Source: Gimesia benthica (GTDB lineage Bacteria; Planctomycetota; Planctomycetia; Planctomycetales; Planctomycetaceae). From it: a DNA stretch of 64,000 bases. The DNA lies in the NCBI RefSeq assembly GCF_009720525.1, contig NZ_CP043930.1, forward strand, positions 2,143,501 to 2,207,500. The letters are read 5' to 3'. The notes below the pieces were generated by a model, which saw nothing but the letters and a program-made list of their open reading frames with translations, ran no database searches and was not told where the DNA came from. Positions within the stretch are counted from its first letter, which is position 1. The number at the start of each line of letters is the position of its first letter. A program made the position numbers and the translations under genes. This document shows, one piece after another, positions 1 through 10,470 of the stretch.

Positions 1-80
1 ACGGCCTGCTGAATCGCCGTCATGGCCGTCTTCAGACAATACTGTGGAACACCCAGTTTCAGTAACTGTCGAGAGTTCAT
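1..80 (-). CDS. 5' end of probable RtcB-family RNA ligase (partial)
   Basis: The first 26 codons of a leftward gene that continues outside the window. It starts with ATG at 80-78, preceded on the minus strand by a purine-rich GAGGAGAAGAGAG ribosome site. The readable peptide begins MNSRQLLKLGVPQYC and continues LKTAMTAIQQA, which resembles the N-terminus of planctomycete RtcB-like tRNA-splicing ligases as I recall them. No catalytic Cys or His motif is within the window, so the family call rests on this short resemblance only. That a gene starts here is better supported than its identity. Confidence 0.45.
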   Translation of the reverse strand, partial: MNSRQLLKLGVPQYCLKTAMTAIQQA

Positions 81-746
81 CTCTCTTCTCCTCATACATA
101 AAAAACATTCAGACCCGATTTCCGCTCGGGTCACATATCATTCTATTCCAATTTGTTCTCACTGGACACCGGAGTAGTAAGAAGGTTCCCGGTTTCCGAC
201 TTCGCCTGGGGAAAAACCGAAAAGTTACTCCGCGCATGACGTGCTTCATCATTCTTTCTCTGCATATGCCCAAAAACATCCCATCTCCGCCAACACTCAA
301 TCGGGCACACGCGTAGAACTCTCAACAGGTGATCGCACCGGCACGTTGCTACAGACGAAACCCGTAAACGATTCCTGACAGCAAACGAAACACAAAAATC
401 CTGTAAGCTCAGGCAGAAACGCCTGTTAGACTACACCGCACGGAACTGTCGATACTGTAACGAGATACGTCACTTTATCCCGATCCGCGTCTTGCAAAGG
501 CCCGGAACGACGATTAGAATAAATCATTGAACCTGAATTCGGGAACACAAGCATTGCTCCCCCGTTCCCGGAACATCTGCCATCCCGCCTGCTGAACCTT
601 GGGGTTCAGCTACCGCCGTTGCAAACTGATATGGATTGTCGGTCGGACAGGCATCACCAGAGATTCATTGACAAGTTAAGTTTGAAAAGCCCCGTCCCCG
701 GCGGCCGATCATCCACTTGAAAATTACTATCCAGAAGGTGAATGTC
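81..746. other. Intergenic region with one perfect hairpin
   Basis: About 670 bases between a leftward gene and the rightward PSD1 gene. The short open frames here have no ribosome site or recognisable product. The one clear structure is a perfect inverted repeat at 591-610 (GCTGAACC, loop TTGG, GGTTCAGC). It lacks a T-tract, so it is more likely a leader or operator structure than a terminator. Promoters for both flanking genes should lie here, but I cannot place one with confidence. Confidence 0.5.
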
Positions 747-3700
747 ATGCTTCTTCTGTGTTCGAGCAAGCGCATCGTCCCTGCACTCGTTCTCACTTTC
801 CTGTGTACTTCACTCACCCGGGTGAGTGCTGAAAAGACAACGAAAGTCTCCCCAGCCAGAATACGTTCCATCCTTTCGGAAAACTGTTTCCAGTGTCACG
901 GACCGGATGCCAAGAAACGCGCTGCCGACCTGCGCTTCGATACCCGTGACGGCGCCTTTGCCGACCTGGGCGGTCACAAAGCCATTGTGCCCGGCAACCT
1001 GAAGGAAAGCGAACTCATCACCCGCATTACAACTGACGACGGCGACATCCTCATGCCGCCGGCTGACAGCGGGAAGAAGCTGAAACCGGAAGAAATTAAA
1101 CAGCTCAAACTCTGGATCGAACAGGGTGCTCCCTGGCAGGATCACTGGGCCTTCGTAAAACCTCAGAAAGCACCACTGCCTTCCGTCTCACAACCGGGCT
1201 GGGTGAAGAGTCCCGTCGATCAGTTCATCCTGGCACGGCTCGATGAAGAAGGACTCAAACCCGCTGCCGAGGCTGATCGTCGTACTCTCATTCGACGAGT
1301 CACCCTGGACCTCACCGGGTTGCCTCCCACGCCGCAGGAAGTGGAATCGTTTGTAAATGACAAAAGTCCCAATGCCTATGAGAAGGTTGTGGATCGATTG
1401 CTGCAGTCTCCCCGGTACGGCGAACACATGGCCCGCTACTGGCTGGACATCGCCCGTTACGGCGACACTCACGGACTGCACCTCGATAACTACCGCGAGA
1501 TGTGGCCTTACCGTGACTGGGTCATTAATGCCTTCAATACCAACAAACACTACGATCAGTTTGTGATCGAACAGCTGGCCGGTGACCTGCTCCCGAATGC
1601 AACACTCGATCAGCAGATCGCCACTGGCTTCAACCGCTGTCACGTGACCACCAACGAAGGGGGTTCGATCGCCGAAGAAGTCTATGTGCGCAACGTCATC
1701 GACCGGGTGGAAACGACAGGCCAGGCCTTTATGGGGCTCACCCTCGGCTGTGCCGTCTGTCACGACCACAAGTTCGATCCCTTTACGAAAACCGAATTCT
1801 ATCAGCTGTTTGCATTCTTCAATAACCTCGACGGCCCCGCGATGGACGGGAACATCAAAGACTCCCCCCCTTCCGTCCGTGTCCCCGATGATGCCCAGTC
1901 CAAGCAACTCCAGGCTTATAAAGATCAGATTGCAGCCATTGAAAAACGGGGAGCCGACCGTACCAAGGTGAACGAACCCGCGTTTCAGTCCTGGCTCCAG
2001 TGGAAGCAGCAGATTCAGAAGACGGGCAGCAATCCCGATCTCTCTATTCCGCAACCTGGCGGTCTGCTGGCTGCTTACTCGCTCGACGAGAAAGAAGGCG
2101 ACGCCGCTGCTGACAAAACGAACGCCAAAAACAAAGCGTCTGTCAAAGGGGCTCCGAAATGGGTCGCCGGTAAATTCAATAACGGATTCCAGTTCGCCCC
2201 CGGCAGCTATCTCGACCTGGGAAAAACCGGACAGTTTGCGAAAGCGACCCCTTTCAGTTATGCCATCTGGGTCAAAACCAACGGCAAAACTTCGGGACCG
2301 ATCGTTTCCAGCATCAATCCCAATTCGCGTGAACGGGGTTACGACCTGCAGATCACTAACCAGACCCTCAGTGTGCGTCTGATTGACCGCTGGCCCGGCT
2401 ATGCCGTCCAGGTGCAGACCAAGAATAATGAAATCACACCTAACCAGTGGCACCATGTCTGCGTGACCTACGATGGTTCCGCGAAAGCCCATGGTGTGAC
2501 CATCTATGTCGATGGTAAAGAATCCGAACTGACCATCTCTTCCGACTCCTTCAAAAATACAACACCTCTGAACTCGGCCACGATCCTGCTGGGTCATTCA
2601 CCAACCAAGCAGCACCTGACGAACGGCTTCGTTGACGAATTTCGTATCTACGATCACGAACTCTCAGAAACCGAAGTTAATCAAGTCTACTTCGATCATC
2701 AGATTGAACCGGTCCTGAAACTGGCTGCTGACAAACGTACTCCCCAGCAGACTGAATTGCTGAGACAGTATTATCTGAATCAGTTCGATTCCGAATATCG
2801 CAAACTGCTGGCCGAGAAGGTCAAAGTCAAAGCACAGGAAGAAAAACTGATAGCGTCGCTCCCCACGACGCTGATCTTCCGCGAACGCAAGACCATCAAA
2901 GAGGCCTTCGATCTCAAGCGAGGACAATACGACCAGAAGGGGGATAAAGTCGATCGGAAAACTCCGTCGCAGTTCCCTGCCATGGCAGCCGAATGGCCCG
3001 TCAACCGGTTGGGTCTGGCGAAATGGCTCGTCGATCCCAGTCATCCGCTGACATCCCGCGTTGCCGTCAACCGGTTCTGGCAGCAGTTGTTCGGCACCGG
3101 TATCGTCGAAACCAGCGAAGACTTCGGCAACCAGGGAGCAGTCCCCAGTCATCCCGAACTGCTGGACTGGCTCTCTGTCGATTTCCAGGAACACCAGTGG
3201 GACGTCAAACGGCTGATGAAACAGCTCGTAATGTCCGCCACTTATCGTCAGAACTCCAGCGTCACTCCAGAATTGTATCAGCAGGATCCCGAGAACCGTC
3301 TGCTGGCTCGCGGCCCCCGCTTCCGTCTCGATGCGGAAATGCTGCGTGACCAGGCACTCGCCGTCAGTGGACTGCTCGTCCCCAAAGTAGGTGGCCCCAG
3401 TGTCAAACCGCCTCAACCTGATGGGCTCTGGTACGCCGTCGGTTATTCCGGCTCGAATACCGTGCGATTCAAACAGGATACGGGCCCTGAGAAAGTCTTC
3501 CGCCGCGGCCTGTATACCTTCTGGAAACGGACCTCACCCCCGCCGGAAATGTCGACCTTCGATGCACCCAGCCGGGAAGCCTGCACCATGCGTCGCGAAC
3601 GGACCAACACGCCACTGCAGGCCCTGCTGCTGTTGAACGATCCGCAGTACATGGAAGCCGCCCGTGCGTTCGGCGAACGGATGATGAAAGAAGGCGGTCC

Positions 3701-3956
3701 CTCTCCCGAAGAGCGGATCAAGTTTGCTTACACAATGGCCACCGGTCATCCCATCTCACAAGAAAACCTGACCCTGATTAAACAGACTTTTGAGGACATG
3801 CTGGCCGAATACCAGAAAGCTCCTGAAGCTGCCAAAGAACTGATTGCTGTTGGCGAGTCCAAACCTGACGAGAAACTGAATCCGCAGGAACTGGCCGCCT
3901 GGACCATGGTGGGTAACCTCATCCTCAACCTGGATGAAGTGCTCAATAAAAATTGA
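747..3956 (+). CDS. PSCyt1-DUF1549-LamG-DUF1553 (PSD1) exported cytochrome-like protein
   Basis: A 1069-residue exported protein of the planctomycete PSD1 family. A signal peptide (about residues 1-27) is followed by a PSCyt1 heme-binding segment with ENCFQCH near residues 46-52 and a MPP motif that could supply the axial Met. Then come the DUF1549 domain (about 145-350, with [11 protein letters not shown]), a laminin-G/concanavalin-like domain (about 460-620) and the C-terminal DUF1553 domain (about 770-1050). The open frame extends to a TTG at 717, but ATG at 747 has an AAGGTG site seven bases upstream and begins a proper signal peptide, so I use it. The family usually sits directly upstream of a DUF1501 gene, as here. 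It is thought to act in redox or polysaccharide-related processing outside the cytoplasm, but no substrate is established. Confidence 0.9.
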   Translation: MLLLCSSKRIVPALVLTFLCTSLTRVSAEKTTKVSPARIRSILSENCFQCHGPDAKKRAADLRFDTRDGAFADLGGHKAIVPGNLKESELITRITTDDGDILMPPADSGKKLKPEEIKQLKLWIEQGAPWQDHWAFVKPQKAPLPSVSQPGWVKSPVDQFILARLDEEGLKPAAEADRRTLIRRVTLDLTGLPPTPQEVESFVNDKSPNAYEKVVDRLLQSPRYGEHMARYWLDIARYGDTHGLHLDNYREMWPYRDWVINAFNTNKHYDQFVIEQLAGDLLPNATLDQQIATGFNRCHVTTNEGGSIAEEVYVRNVIDRVETTGQAFMGLTLGCAVCHDHKFDPFTKTEFYQLFAFFNNLDGPAMDGNIKDSPPSVRVPDDAQSKQLQAYKDQIAAIEKRGADRTKVNEPAFQSWLQWKQQIQKTGSNPDLSIPQPGGLLAAYSLDEKEGDAAADKTNAKNKASVKGAPKWVAGKFNNGFQFAPGSYLDLGKTGQFAKATPFSYAIWVKTNGKTSGPIVSSINPNSRERGYDLQITNQTLSVRLIDRWPGYAVQVQTKNNEITPNQWHHVCVTYDGSAKAHGVTIYVDGKESELTISSDSFKNTTPLNSATILLGHSPTKQHLTNGFVDEFRIYDHELSETEVNQVYFDHQIEPVLKLAADKRTPQQTELLRQYYLNQFDSEYRKLLAEKVKVKAQEEKLIASLPTTLIFRERKTIKEAFDLKRGQYDQKGDKVDRKTPSQFPAMAAEWPVNRLGLAKWLVDPSHPLTSRVAVNRFWQQLFGTGIVETSEDFGNQGAVPSHPELLDWLSVDFQEHQWDVKRLMKQLVMSATYRQNSSVTPELYQQDPENRLLARGPRFRLDAEMLRDQALAVSGLLVPKVGGPSVKPPQPDGLWYAVGYSGSNTVRFKQDTGPEKVFRRGLYTFWKRTSPPPEMSTFDAPSREACTMRRERTNTPLQALLLLNDPQYMEAARAFGERMMKEGGPSPEERIKFAYTMATGHPISQENLTLIKQTFEDMLAEYQKAPEAAKELIAVGESKPDEKLNPQELAAWTMVGNLILNLDEVLNKN

Positions 3957-4043
3957 CGAAGTTGTTATTCATCATTCCACAGTATCCACGCCGGACAGCA
4001 ACAGCTGCGGCTTAGAACTCAACAGAAATAAACAGGTATCGTC

Positions 4044-5519
4044 ATGAATCCCATGCAGGAACATCTCTCACAGATCACGCGACGTCATTTTTTCAAAGCG
4101 GGTGGCCTCGGACTGGGAACCGCCGCCCTGGCCTCCCTCGAGGCCAATCGACAGCCCTTGCAGGCAGCGAATCCCGAATCACAGACAATCGGCGGACTCC
4201 CCGACATTCCCCACTTCGCTCCCAAAGCGAAGCGGGCCATCTATCTGTTCATGGCGGGTTCCCCTTCCCAGATCGACACGCTCGACTACAAACCGGAGCT
4301 CGACAAACTTTTCGACAAAGACCTGCCTGAATCCGTCCGACAGGGACAGCGACTGACCACGATGACCTCAGGCCAGTCTCGCTTTCCACTGGCGCCGTCG
4401 AAATTCAAATTCACGAAACACGACAACGGTGGTGATGGTGCCTGGGTCAGCGAACTGCTGCCTCACACCGCAGGCATCGTCAAAGATATTTCCATCGTCC
4501 GCTCGCTCTGGACGGAAGCCATCAACCACGACCCGGCAATTACCTACATCTGCACCGGCAACCAGTTGCCCGGGCGCGCCAGCCTCGGTTCCTGGCTGAG
4601 TTACGGGCTGGGTTCAATGAACGAAAACCTGCCCGCCTTCGTTGTTCTTACTTCCACCTGGTCAGGTCGGCAACAGGCTCAGGCGCTTTACAACCGTCTC
4701 TGGGGTAGTGGATTCCTACCGAGTAAATACTCGGGTGTCTCACTGCGTTCGCAGGGCGATCCGGTGCTGTTCCTCTCTAACCCGCCTGGTGTCTCCGCCA
4801 AATTGCGCCGCCGCATGCTGGATACCCTCTCGCAGGTGAACCAGAACGAATACGAAAGTATCGGCGATCCGGAAATCCAGACCCGTATCTCACAATATGA
4901 GATGGCATTCCGCATGCAGACTTCGGTTCCCGAGCTGACCGATATCACCAAGGAAACCAAGGCCACACTCGACATGTATGGCCCCGAAGTACATAAACCG
5001 GGCACATTCGCCTATCACTGCCTGCTCGCCCGTCGCATGGCCGAACGGGGGGTCCGCTTCTCGCAGATCTTCCACCGTGGTTGGGACCAGCACGCGAATA
5101 TTGCAGGCGACCTGCCCAAACAATGTAAGGACATCGACCAGCCGGCAGCCGCCCTGGTCAAAGACCTCAAACAGCGTGGCATGCTTGATGACACCCTCGT
5201 CATCTGGGGCGGTGAATTCGGCCGTACCGTCTACTGCCAGGGGAAACTCAGCCGTGAAAACTACGGACGTGACCACCATCCCCGCTGCTTCTCCGTCTGG
5301 ATGGCCGGAGGTGGGATTAAAAAAGGACAGGTTTACGGATCGACCGACGATTTCAGCTACAACATCGTCGACAAGCCGGTCCACATCCATGATTTCAACG
5401 CAACGATCCTGCAGTGCCTGGGCATCGATCATCGCAAACTGACCTATAAATTCCAGGGTCTCGATCAGCGTCTCACCGGTGTCGAAGAACATCACCCGGT
5501 CAAAGACATCCTCGCCTGA
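4044..5519 (+). CDS. DUF1501 domain-containing protein, Tat-exported
   Basis: A 491-residue protein that is the standard partner of the PSD1 gene upstream; the two are 87 bases apart in the same direction. The N-terminus has a twin-arginine signal ([10 protein letters not shown]) followed by a hydrophobic Gly/Ala stretch, indicating export of a folded protein. The body shows typical DUF1501 features within the alkaline phosphatase/sulfatase-like fold, including [16 protein letters not shown] near the start, GWDQH in the middle and IWGGEFGRT followed by a DHHP segment. These Asp and His residues are the probable metal ligands. The substrate is unknown. A second in-frame ATG lies nine bases downstream. 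A strong terminator follows the stop codon. Confidence 0.92.
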   Translation: MNPMQEHLSQITRRHFFKAGGLGLGTAALASLEANRQPLQAANPESQTIGGLPDIPHFAPKAKRAIYLFMAGSPSQIDTLDYKPELDKLFDKDLPESVRQGQRLTTMTSGQSRFPLAPSKFKFTKHDNGGDGAWVSELLPHTAGIVKDISIVRSLWTEAINHDPAITYICTGNQLPGRASLGSWLSYGLGSMNENLPAFVVLTSTWSGRQQAQALYNRLWGSGFLPSKYSGVSLRSQGDPVLFLSNPPGVSAKLRRRMLDTLSQVNQNEYESIGDPEIQTRISQYEMAFRMQTSVPELTDITKETKATLDMYGPEVHKPGTFAYHCLLARRMAERGVRFSQIFHRGWDQHANIAGDLPKQCKDIDQPAAALVKDLKQRGMLDDTLVIWGGEFGRTVYCQGKLSRENYGRDHHPRCFSVWMAGGGIKKGQVYGSTDDFSYNIVDKPVHIHDFNATILQCLGIDHRKLTYKFQGLDQRLTGVEEHHPVKDILA

Positions 5520-5537
5520 TCTCCAGTGCTACATAAT

Positions 5538-5569
5538 AAAAGAGGCAGTCAACAAAGACTGCCTCTTTT
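5538..5569. terminator. Bidirectional intrinsic terminator
   Basis: A perfect 13-bp stem (AAAAGAGGCAGTC with GACTGCCTCTTTT) around a six-base AACAAA loop. It has A/T tracts on both sides and lies between two convergent genes, so it can end transcription from either direction. Confidence 0.9.
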
Positions 5570-5594
5570 CGTATTCACAGCTTTTCGAAATCGC

Positions 5595-6392
5595 TTACTT
5601 CTCAGCAGCCTGCTTCTGCAGTTTCAGCATCTGTGCCGCATAACGCTTGCCAAACTCGCGCTCTGCTTCCGCATTGAAGTGCACCTGATCGCTTTTCGCA
5701 GGCAGACCTTTTGAAGAGGCCACCGCGGTGGCAGGCACCGTCTCTGCAATTCCGTGCAGTGACTTGTTGACGGTCTCAGCACCAGGGCGTGTGAAAAACT
5801 CACCCAGTTCTCCCATGACGAAAGGCATGTCAGGTTCGTTCAGATCTTTGCGCAAATCCGCGATCATGCCCGAGAGTCGCTTCTGGTATGAGTTATACAG
5901 CTTCGGATTGGAAGAATCCCCTTCCCCCTGGTGCCAGATTGCACCTTTGATCTCGCCATACTTCTGATTCTCTTTCGCCAGCTTGACGGCACGTTCATAC
6001 AGATCGCCCCCTTTGACCCAGCGACTGAGGGGCGTTCCGCCAACGGCTGCGGGAATCAGCCCAATCGTCATGCCCGGCTTTGCCTCAGCAATCACGGGCC
6101 CAAATCCGGATCCGGGCCCCACGCCGGCAATCTTGGGTTTATCGAAGTGCAAAGGATCGGTGGCCGGCACCCATTTTCCCTGCTTATCGAGTTTCAACAC
6201 CCGGGGATGCGACTTGTTAGTCGCGGGATCGACTTTCCCCCGACCAGCCATATTTGACTGTCCGATCAGCAGATAGATTTCAAATTTTTCTTTGGGAGGT
6301 AACTGAGACGCTTTCTCTTCCGCCCGGGTTGTACTCAGAACCGTAAACAGCCCCATGAACAGGGCCACACTCAACAGCAGTTTAATTTTCAT
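5595..6392 (-). CDS. Sialate O-acetylesterase-like (SASA/CE6) secreted esterase
   Basis: A 265-residue SGNH-type carbohydrate acetylesterase. The motifs are in family order: GQSNMAGRG with the nucleophile Ser after the signal peptide, WHQGEGD in the middle and DQVHFN near the C-terminus supplying the catalytic Asp/His. I start at ATG 6392 (MKIKLLLSVALF), which begins a clean signal peptide; the open frame extends 14 codons further to 6434 without a ribosome site. It is exported and probably removes acetyl groups from polysaccharides. It is transcribed against the PSD1/DUF1501 pair and shares their terminator. The exact substrate cannot be told from the sequence. Confidence 0.88.
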   Translation of the reverse strand: MKIKLLLSVALFMGLFTVLSTTRAEEKASQLPPKEKFEIYLLIGQSNMAGRGKVDPATNKSHPRVLKLDKQGKWVPATDPLHFDKPKIAGVGPGSGFGPVIAEAKPGMTIGLIPAAVGGTPLSRWVKGGDLYERAVKLAKENQKYGEIKGAIWHQGEGDSSNPKLYNSYQKRLSGMIADLRKDLNEPDMPFVMGELGEFFTRPGAETVNKSLHGIAETVPATAVASSKGLPAKSDQVHFNAEAEREFGKRYAAQMLKLQKQAAEK

Positions 6393-6513
6393 TTTTTGGG
6401 ATTCCAGCCTGAAAAGAAAAGACAATTCGATCATACTTTCATTTACTATAGAAGGTCATCCAATCTGATATCAAGCAACCGGTTTCAAGTTTTACAGAAG
6501 GAATCTCTGCAGC

Positions 6514-7443
6514 ATGAATTTCCGTTTCACAATCGCGCTCATCGCTTGTACCCTCGCAGCCGCAACGCAATTCGCGGGCTTCGAGTCTTCTTCTCCCCTC
6601 CGGGCAGCAGAACAGAAACAGAAACAGAAAGCCAACTCCCCCAAGACCGGTTGGAAACCGCTCAAGGATGCGGAATTCAAAGTCTATAAAAAAACCGACC
6701 AGGGCGATCTGCATCTGAATATTTTTAAACCCGATGACTGGAAACCCAGCGACTCCCGACCTGCGGTTGTCTTCTTCTTTGGAGGGGGCTGGCGGAGTGG
6801 AAATCCCAGTCAGTTTGAACCTCATTGTCGTTACCTCGCCTCGCGTGGCATGGTCGCCTGCGCTGCCGAATACCGCATCAAATCCAAGCACGACACTACC
6901 CCCTTCGAATGCGTCGCGGATGGTAAATCAGCCGTCCGCTGGATTCGCGAACACGCTGCAGAACTGGGAATTGATCCCAATCGCATCGTTGCCGGAGGCG
7001 GTTCGGCCGGTGGACACGTCGCCGCCTGCACGGGTACGGTAACTGGTTTCGATGAACCGAATGAAAATAAAAAGATCTCTTCCGTCCCCAATGCGATGGC
7101 TCTGTTCAACCCGGTCGTTGACACCACCGAAACCGGTTGGAAAGGGGGACCGAAGCAGCTCGGCGAACGTTGTAAGGAAATCTCTCCCATCCATTTCGTG
7201 CGGAAGGGGACCCCACCTACGATTATTTTCCACGGCACCGGCGACACAACAGTACTTTTCGAAAACGTCGAACGCTTTACTGATCAGATGAAGCAGAAAG
7301 GTAACCGCTGTGAGCTCATCGCTTACCCGGATCAACCGCACGGTTTCTTCAACCTGAGTCGTAACAAAAAGAACTACGAAGACACCATCGTAAAACTGGA
7401 CGCGTTTCTGACCTCGCTGGGCTACCTGCCCCCTCAGAAATAA
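6514..7443 (+). CDS. Secreted alpha/beta hydrolase (esterase/lipase family)
   Basis: A 309-residue exported esterase with a long signal peptide region (about residues 1-30). An oxyanion FFGGGWRSG motif is followed by the nucleophile elbow GGGSAGG (G-x-S-x-G), a late Asp in HGTGDTT and the catalytic His in DQPHGFFN, giving a complete catalytic triad. The family includes acetylxylan and feruloyl esterases and other carboxylesterases, which fits the neighbouring SASA esterase, but the substrate is not determinable. A Lys/Gln-rich linker follows the signal peptide. It starts 121 bases from the divergent SASA gene, so the two may share a control region. Confidence 0.87.
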   Translation: MNFRFTIALIACTLAAATQFAGFESSSPLRAAEQKQKQKANSPKTGWKPLKDAEFKVYKKTDQGDLHLNIFKPDDWKPSDSRPAVVFFFGGGWRSGNPSQFEPHCRYLASRGMVACAAEYRIKSKHDTTPFECVADGKSAVRWIREHAAELGIDPNRIVAGGGSAGGHVAACTGTVTGFDEPNENKKISSVPNAMALFNPVVDTTETGWKGGPKQLGERCKEISPIHFVRKGTPPTIIFHGTGDTTVLFENVERFTDQMKQKGNRCELIAYPDQPHGFFNLSRNKKNYEDTIVKLDAFLTSLGYLPPQK

Positions 7444-7499
7444 GACCGCTGACGACATCCTGAAACATCCTCCCTTAATCCCAACCAGGATCTGACGAC

Positions 7500-10463
7500 A
7501 TGACCGGTCTTTCCCCAGCCCGACTGTTGGCTTCCGCTCTTTTGTTCTCCGCTGTCTGCAGCCTCTCCTCCCTGGCAGCAGCGGAGATCAAACCGCCTCG
7601 CTCACTCGATCCGCGGATCAAGATCGAACTTTTCGCTGCCGAACCGGACATCGTCACTGTCACCGGCCTCACCGTTGACCAGCGGGGACGCGTATTTGTC
7701 GTCGAAAGTCACACTCACTTTCGCCCCGAGAATTACGAGGGTCCCAAAACGGACCGGATTCGATTACTGGAGGACACCACAGGTGACGGTCGTGCCGACC
7801 GGATTCAGACGTTCTACGAAGGCTCGACCGAAACCATGAATGTCGCCGCTCATCCGGATGGCTGGATCTACGTTGCCACTCGTAGCTCCATTTTCCGACT
7901 GCGAGACAAAGACGACGACGGGAAAGCGGACCTCCGCCAGAATCTTGTTCAACTGGAAACCACCGCCACCTATCCGCACAACGGCTTCTCAGGCTTTGCA
8001 TTCGACTTCTTTAACAACATCTATTTCGGCATGGGAGAAAACGAAGGAGCCGACGCTGAACTCGTGGGCGACTTCGGCAATATTTATTTCACTCTCGGCC
8101 AGAATTACGGAGACGATGCAACACTCGTCGGCAAAGGCAGCATCCGCATTCCCGCTCTGCGCGGAGAAGGAGGCATCTTCCGCTGTCGCACTGATGGCAG
8201 TCGCCTCGAACGTATCGCTACCGGCTTCTGGAATCCCTTCCATCTCTGCTTCGATGTCTACGGCCGCATGTTTGTTGGCGATAACGATCCCGGTAATCGT
8301 CCCCCCTGTCGCCTGCTGACCATCGTTCAGGGGGGTGACTACGGCTACCGGCGTCGCACACTCGAACCTTTTATCGCCGTCAACGCCGAAACCCCCGGCA
8401 CCCTGCCCATGACCTCTTCTACCGGTGAGTCCCCTACAGGTGTCATCTCCTACGAATCCGACCAGCTCCCCGCCGACTATCGCGGCGACCTGCTCGTGGC
8501 CAGCTGGGGCGAACACCGTATTGACCGCTACCACCTCACCCCCGATGGTGCCTCTTTCAAAACCACCACGCAGCCAGTTATCGCTGGTGAAGAACACTTC
8601 CGTCCCGCGGGCATCGCCGTTGGTCCCGACGGCTGTCTGTATGTCGGCGACTGGGCCGATCGCTCTTACCCCCTGCATGGCAAAGGCCGCGTCTGGAAGA
8701 TCAGCGCCGTAAAACCGGAACTGTCTCCCCGCGAAAATCAACTGACTTCCCCCGACTGGCAGCAACGTCAGAACACGGCGCGCAACTTACTCGCGCAGAA
8801 GAAGCCTGGTATCGAGAAACTCCAGGTTTCCCTCAGCAATACCGATCCTCGCGTCCGGGCCGTCGCCTTGAATGCCCTGGCCAGCGTTAACAAACTGACG
8901 CCCGCACTCATCGCCGGCCTGCTCAAAGACAGAGAACCCGACATCCGCGAACAGGCGGTCACGATTCTTCCCGCCAACCAGGTCGACTTCGCACAGGTTG
9001 CCCGGGCAGATCAGTCCCCCGCCGTCCAGGCTGCAGCCCTCAGACGCATCTCAAACAAACAGAGCCTGCCCCTGCTCTTCGAGCGTCTGCACAGCAGCGA
9101 CCCGTTCATGCAGCAGGCCGCCCGTGAAGGGCTCCGACAGACACTGACCAACGCAGAGCTCGCTGAGTTGTTCTCCCAGAACGACGATCCCGCCGTCCGG
9201 CTGGCAGCGATCTTCCTGCTCAAAGAGAGCAATACATCAGCCGATGTAAGCCTGTTGAAACAGGCCCTCAAAGATCACAGTCCCGATGTGCGTTTCTTCG
9301 CCGTCGAATGGATCGGCCGTGATCAGCTCAAACCATTCCGCGAAACACTGGTCGCCGACCTCGCCAGTCAGGCTACGACCCCCGATTTACTCAAAGCCTA
9401 CCTGGCTTCCATCGCGCAACTTGATGGCGTGATGAAAGACTGGACGCGGGGCACGACAGGCGACTGGTGGGTCACCAAATCTCAGGCACAGCAACTGGCC
9501 GCCCGCCTGCTGGATCTTCCCGAAACGTCTCCCGAAGTGTTAAAACAGATCCTGCTCTTCCTGCCCGCGAAACATCCTGCGTTGAGTGAAGCCAAACTGA
9601 CCTCGCTGACACAATCCATTGACGCGGGAGTCCGTACCGAAGCGATCCGCAGTCTCCGTGATCTCAAAACGAAAACCGCCCGTCAGCTGCTGCTGCAGCT
9701 CGCTAATAATTCAAAAGCCGACGCCAACCTCCGCGCGGAAGCCATCATCGGACTCTCTGCCACTCAACCTGAAAATGTCAAACCTCTGCTCAAGCTCGCT
9801 GCCGACACGAATCCGATCGTCGCCAACGAAGCCCTGCGAACCCTGAGAGGTGCTTCACTCACCCCAGCACAGCAGGCGACCCTGAAACAGCTGGCTGCAG
9901 AGAACTACGCGACCAACGCTCTCGTTCAGCGGGTTCTGAATCAGAATCCTACAGAAACCAAACCGAACCGGGACGAACTCTCCGAGTGGATGCAGACCCT
10001 CGCCGGTCCCGCAGACCCCCGCGCCGGTCAGCGTCTCTTCTTTCATCCCCAGGGCCCCGGCTGCTTCCGCTGTCATCAGATCGACGGTCGCGGACAACAG
10101 GTGGGTCCCGGCCTGATTCGCACCAACGGTCGCATCGCTTTGAACCGGGAACGTCTGGTCGAAGCGATCATCAATCCCAGTAAAGATATTGACCCGGGCT
10201 TTCTCCCACTGACGATCGTCACCATCGATGGTCAGACCGCCTCGGGTATTTATCACAAGCACAATAATAAGGAACGTTCGATTTACGACTCCAACGGAAA
10301 AATCCGTTCGTTCAAAATCGACGAGATCGAAGAAATGGTCCCTTCCAAAACCTCGATCATGCCTAACGGCCTGGTGGACCAGATGACCCTCCAGGAATTT
10401 CGTGACCTGCTTGCCTACCTGCTGCCGGAATCGAATTCGAAGTCGAAACCCGGTTCCGAGTAA
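7500..10463 (+). CDS. PVC-type membrane-bound dehydrogenase/HEAT-repeat protein with CxxCH heme site
   Basis: A 987-residue exported protein. A signal peptide precedes a six-bladed propeller-like sugar dehydrogenase domain (about residues 30-410, with NPFHLCFD and GDNDPGNRPPCR), then alpha-helical HEAT repeats (about 420-820) and a C-terminal cytochrome c domain with CFRCHQIDGRG near residues 858-868. This arrangement is a known planctomycete family that PGAP labels PVC-type heme-binding CxxCH protein. It probably oxidises an unknown sugar or alcohol outside the cytoplasm. The start is supported by an AGGA site about seven bases upstream. An apparent 21-residue tandem duplication occurs in the propeller (about 176-218). 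It probably follows the esterase gene in one operon (56-base gap). Confidence 0.9.
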   Translation: MTGLSPARLLASALLFSAVCSLSSLAAAEIKPPRSLDPRIKIELFAAEPDIVTVTGLTVDQRGRVFVVESHTHFRPENYEGPKTDRIRLLEDTTGDGRADRIQTFYEGSTETMNVAAHPDGWIYVATRSSIFRLRDKDDDGKADLRQNLVQLETTATYPHNGFSGFAFDFFNNIYFGMGENEGADAELVGDFGNIYFTLGQNYGDDATLVGKGSIRIPALRGEGGIFRCRTDGSRLERIATGFWNPFHLCFDVYGRMFVGDNDPGNRPPCRLLTIVQGGDYGYRRRTLEPFIAVNAETPGTLPMTSSTGESPTGVISYESDQLPADYRGDLLVASWGEHRIDRYHLTPDGASFKTTTQPVIAGEEHFRPAGIAVGPDGCLYVGDWADRSYPLHGKGRVWKISAVKPELSPRENQLTSPDWQQRQNTARNLLAQKKPGIEKLQVSLSNTDPRVRAVALNALASVNKLTPALIAGLLKDREPDIREQAVTILPANQVDFAQVARADQSPAVQAAALRRISNKQSLPLLFERLHSSDPFMQQAAREGLRQTLTNAELAELFSQNDDPAVRLAAIFLLKESNTSADVSLLKQALKDHSPDVRFFAVEWIGRDQLKPFRETLVADLASQATTPDLLKAYLASIAQLDGVMKDWTRGTTGDWWVTKSQAQQLAARLLDLPETSPEVLKQILLFLPAKHPALSEAKLTSLTQSIDAGVRTEAIRSLRDLKTKTARQLLLQLANNSKADANLRAEAIIGLSATQPENVKPLLKLAADTNPIVANEALRTLRGASLTPAQQATLKQLAAENYATNALVQRVLNQNPTETKPNRDELSEWMQTLAGPADPRAGQRLFFHPQGPGCFRCHQIDGRGQQVGPGLIRTNGRIALNRERLVEAIINPSKDIDPGFLPLTIVTIDGQTASGIYHKHNNKERSIYDSNGKIRSFKIDEIEEMVPSKTSIMPNGLVDQMTLQEFRDLLAYLLPESNSKSKPGSE

Positions 10464-10470
10464 TCGAAGC

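Noticed and set aside
591-610. The perfect hairpin at 591-610 as an intrinsic terminator.
   Set aside because: No T-tract follows on either strand, so it is recorded only as an unexplained structure.
1188-2597. A 469-codon open frame on the minus strand inside the PSD1 gene.
   Set aside because: It is an antisense shadow of a well-supported gene, with no ribosome site or recognisable domain.
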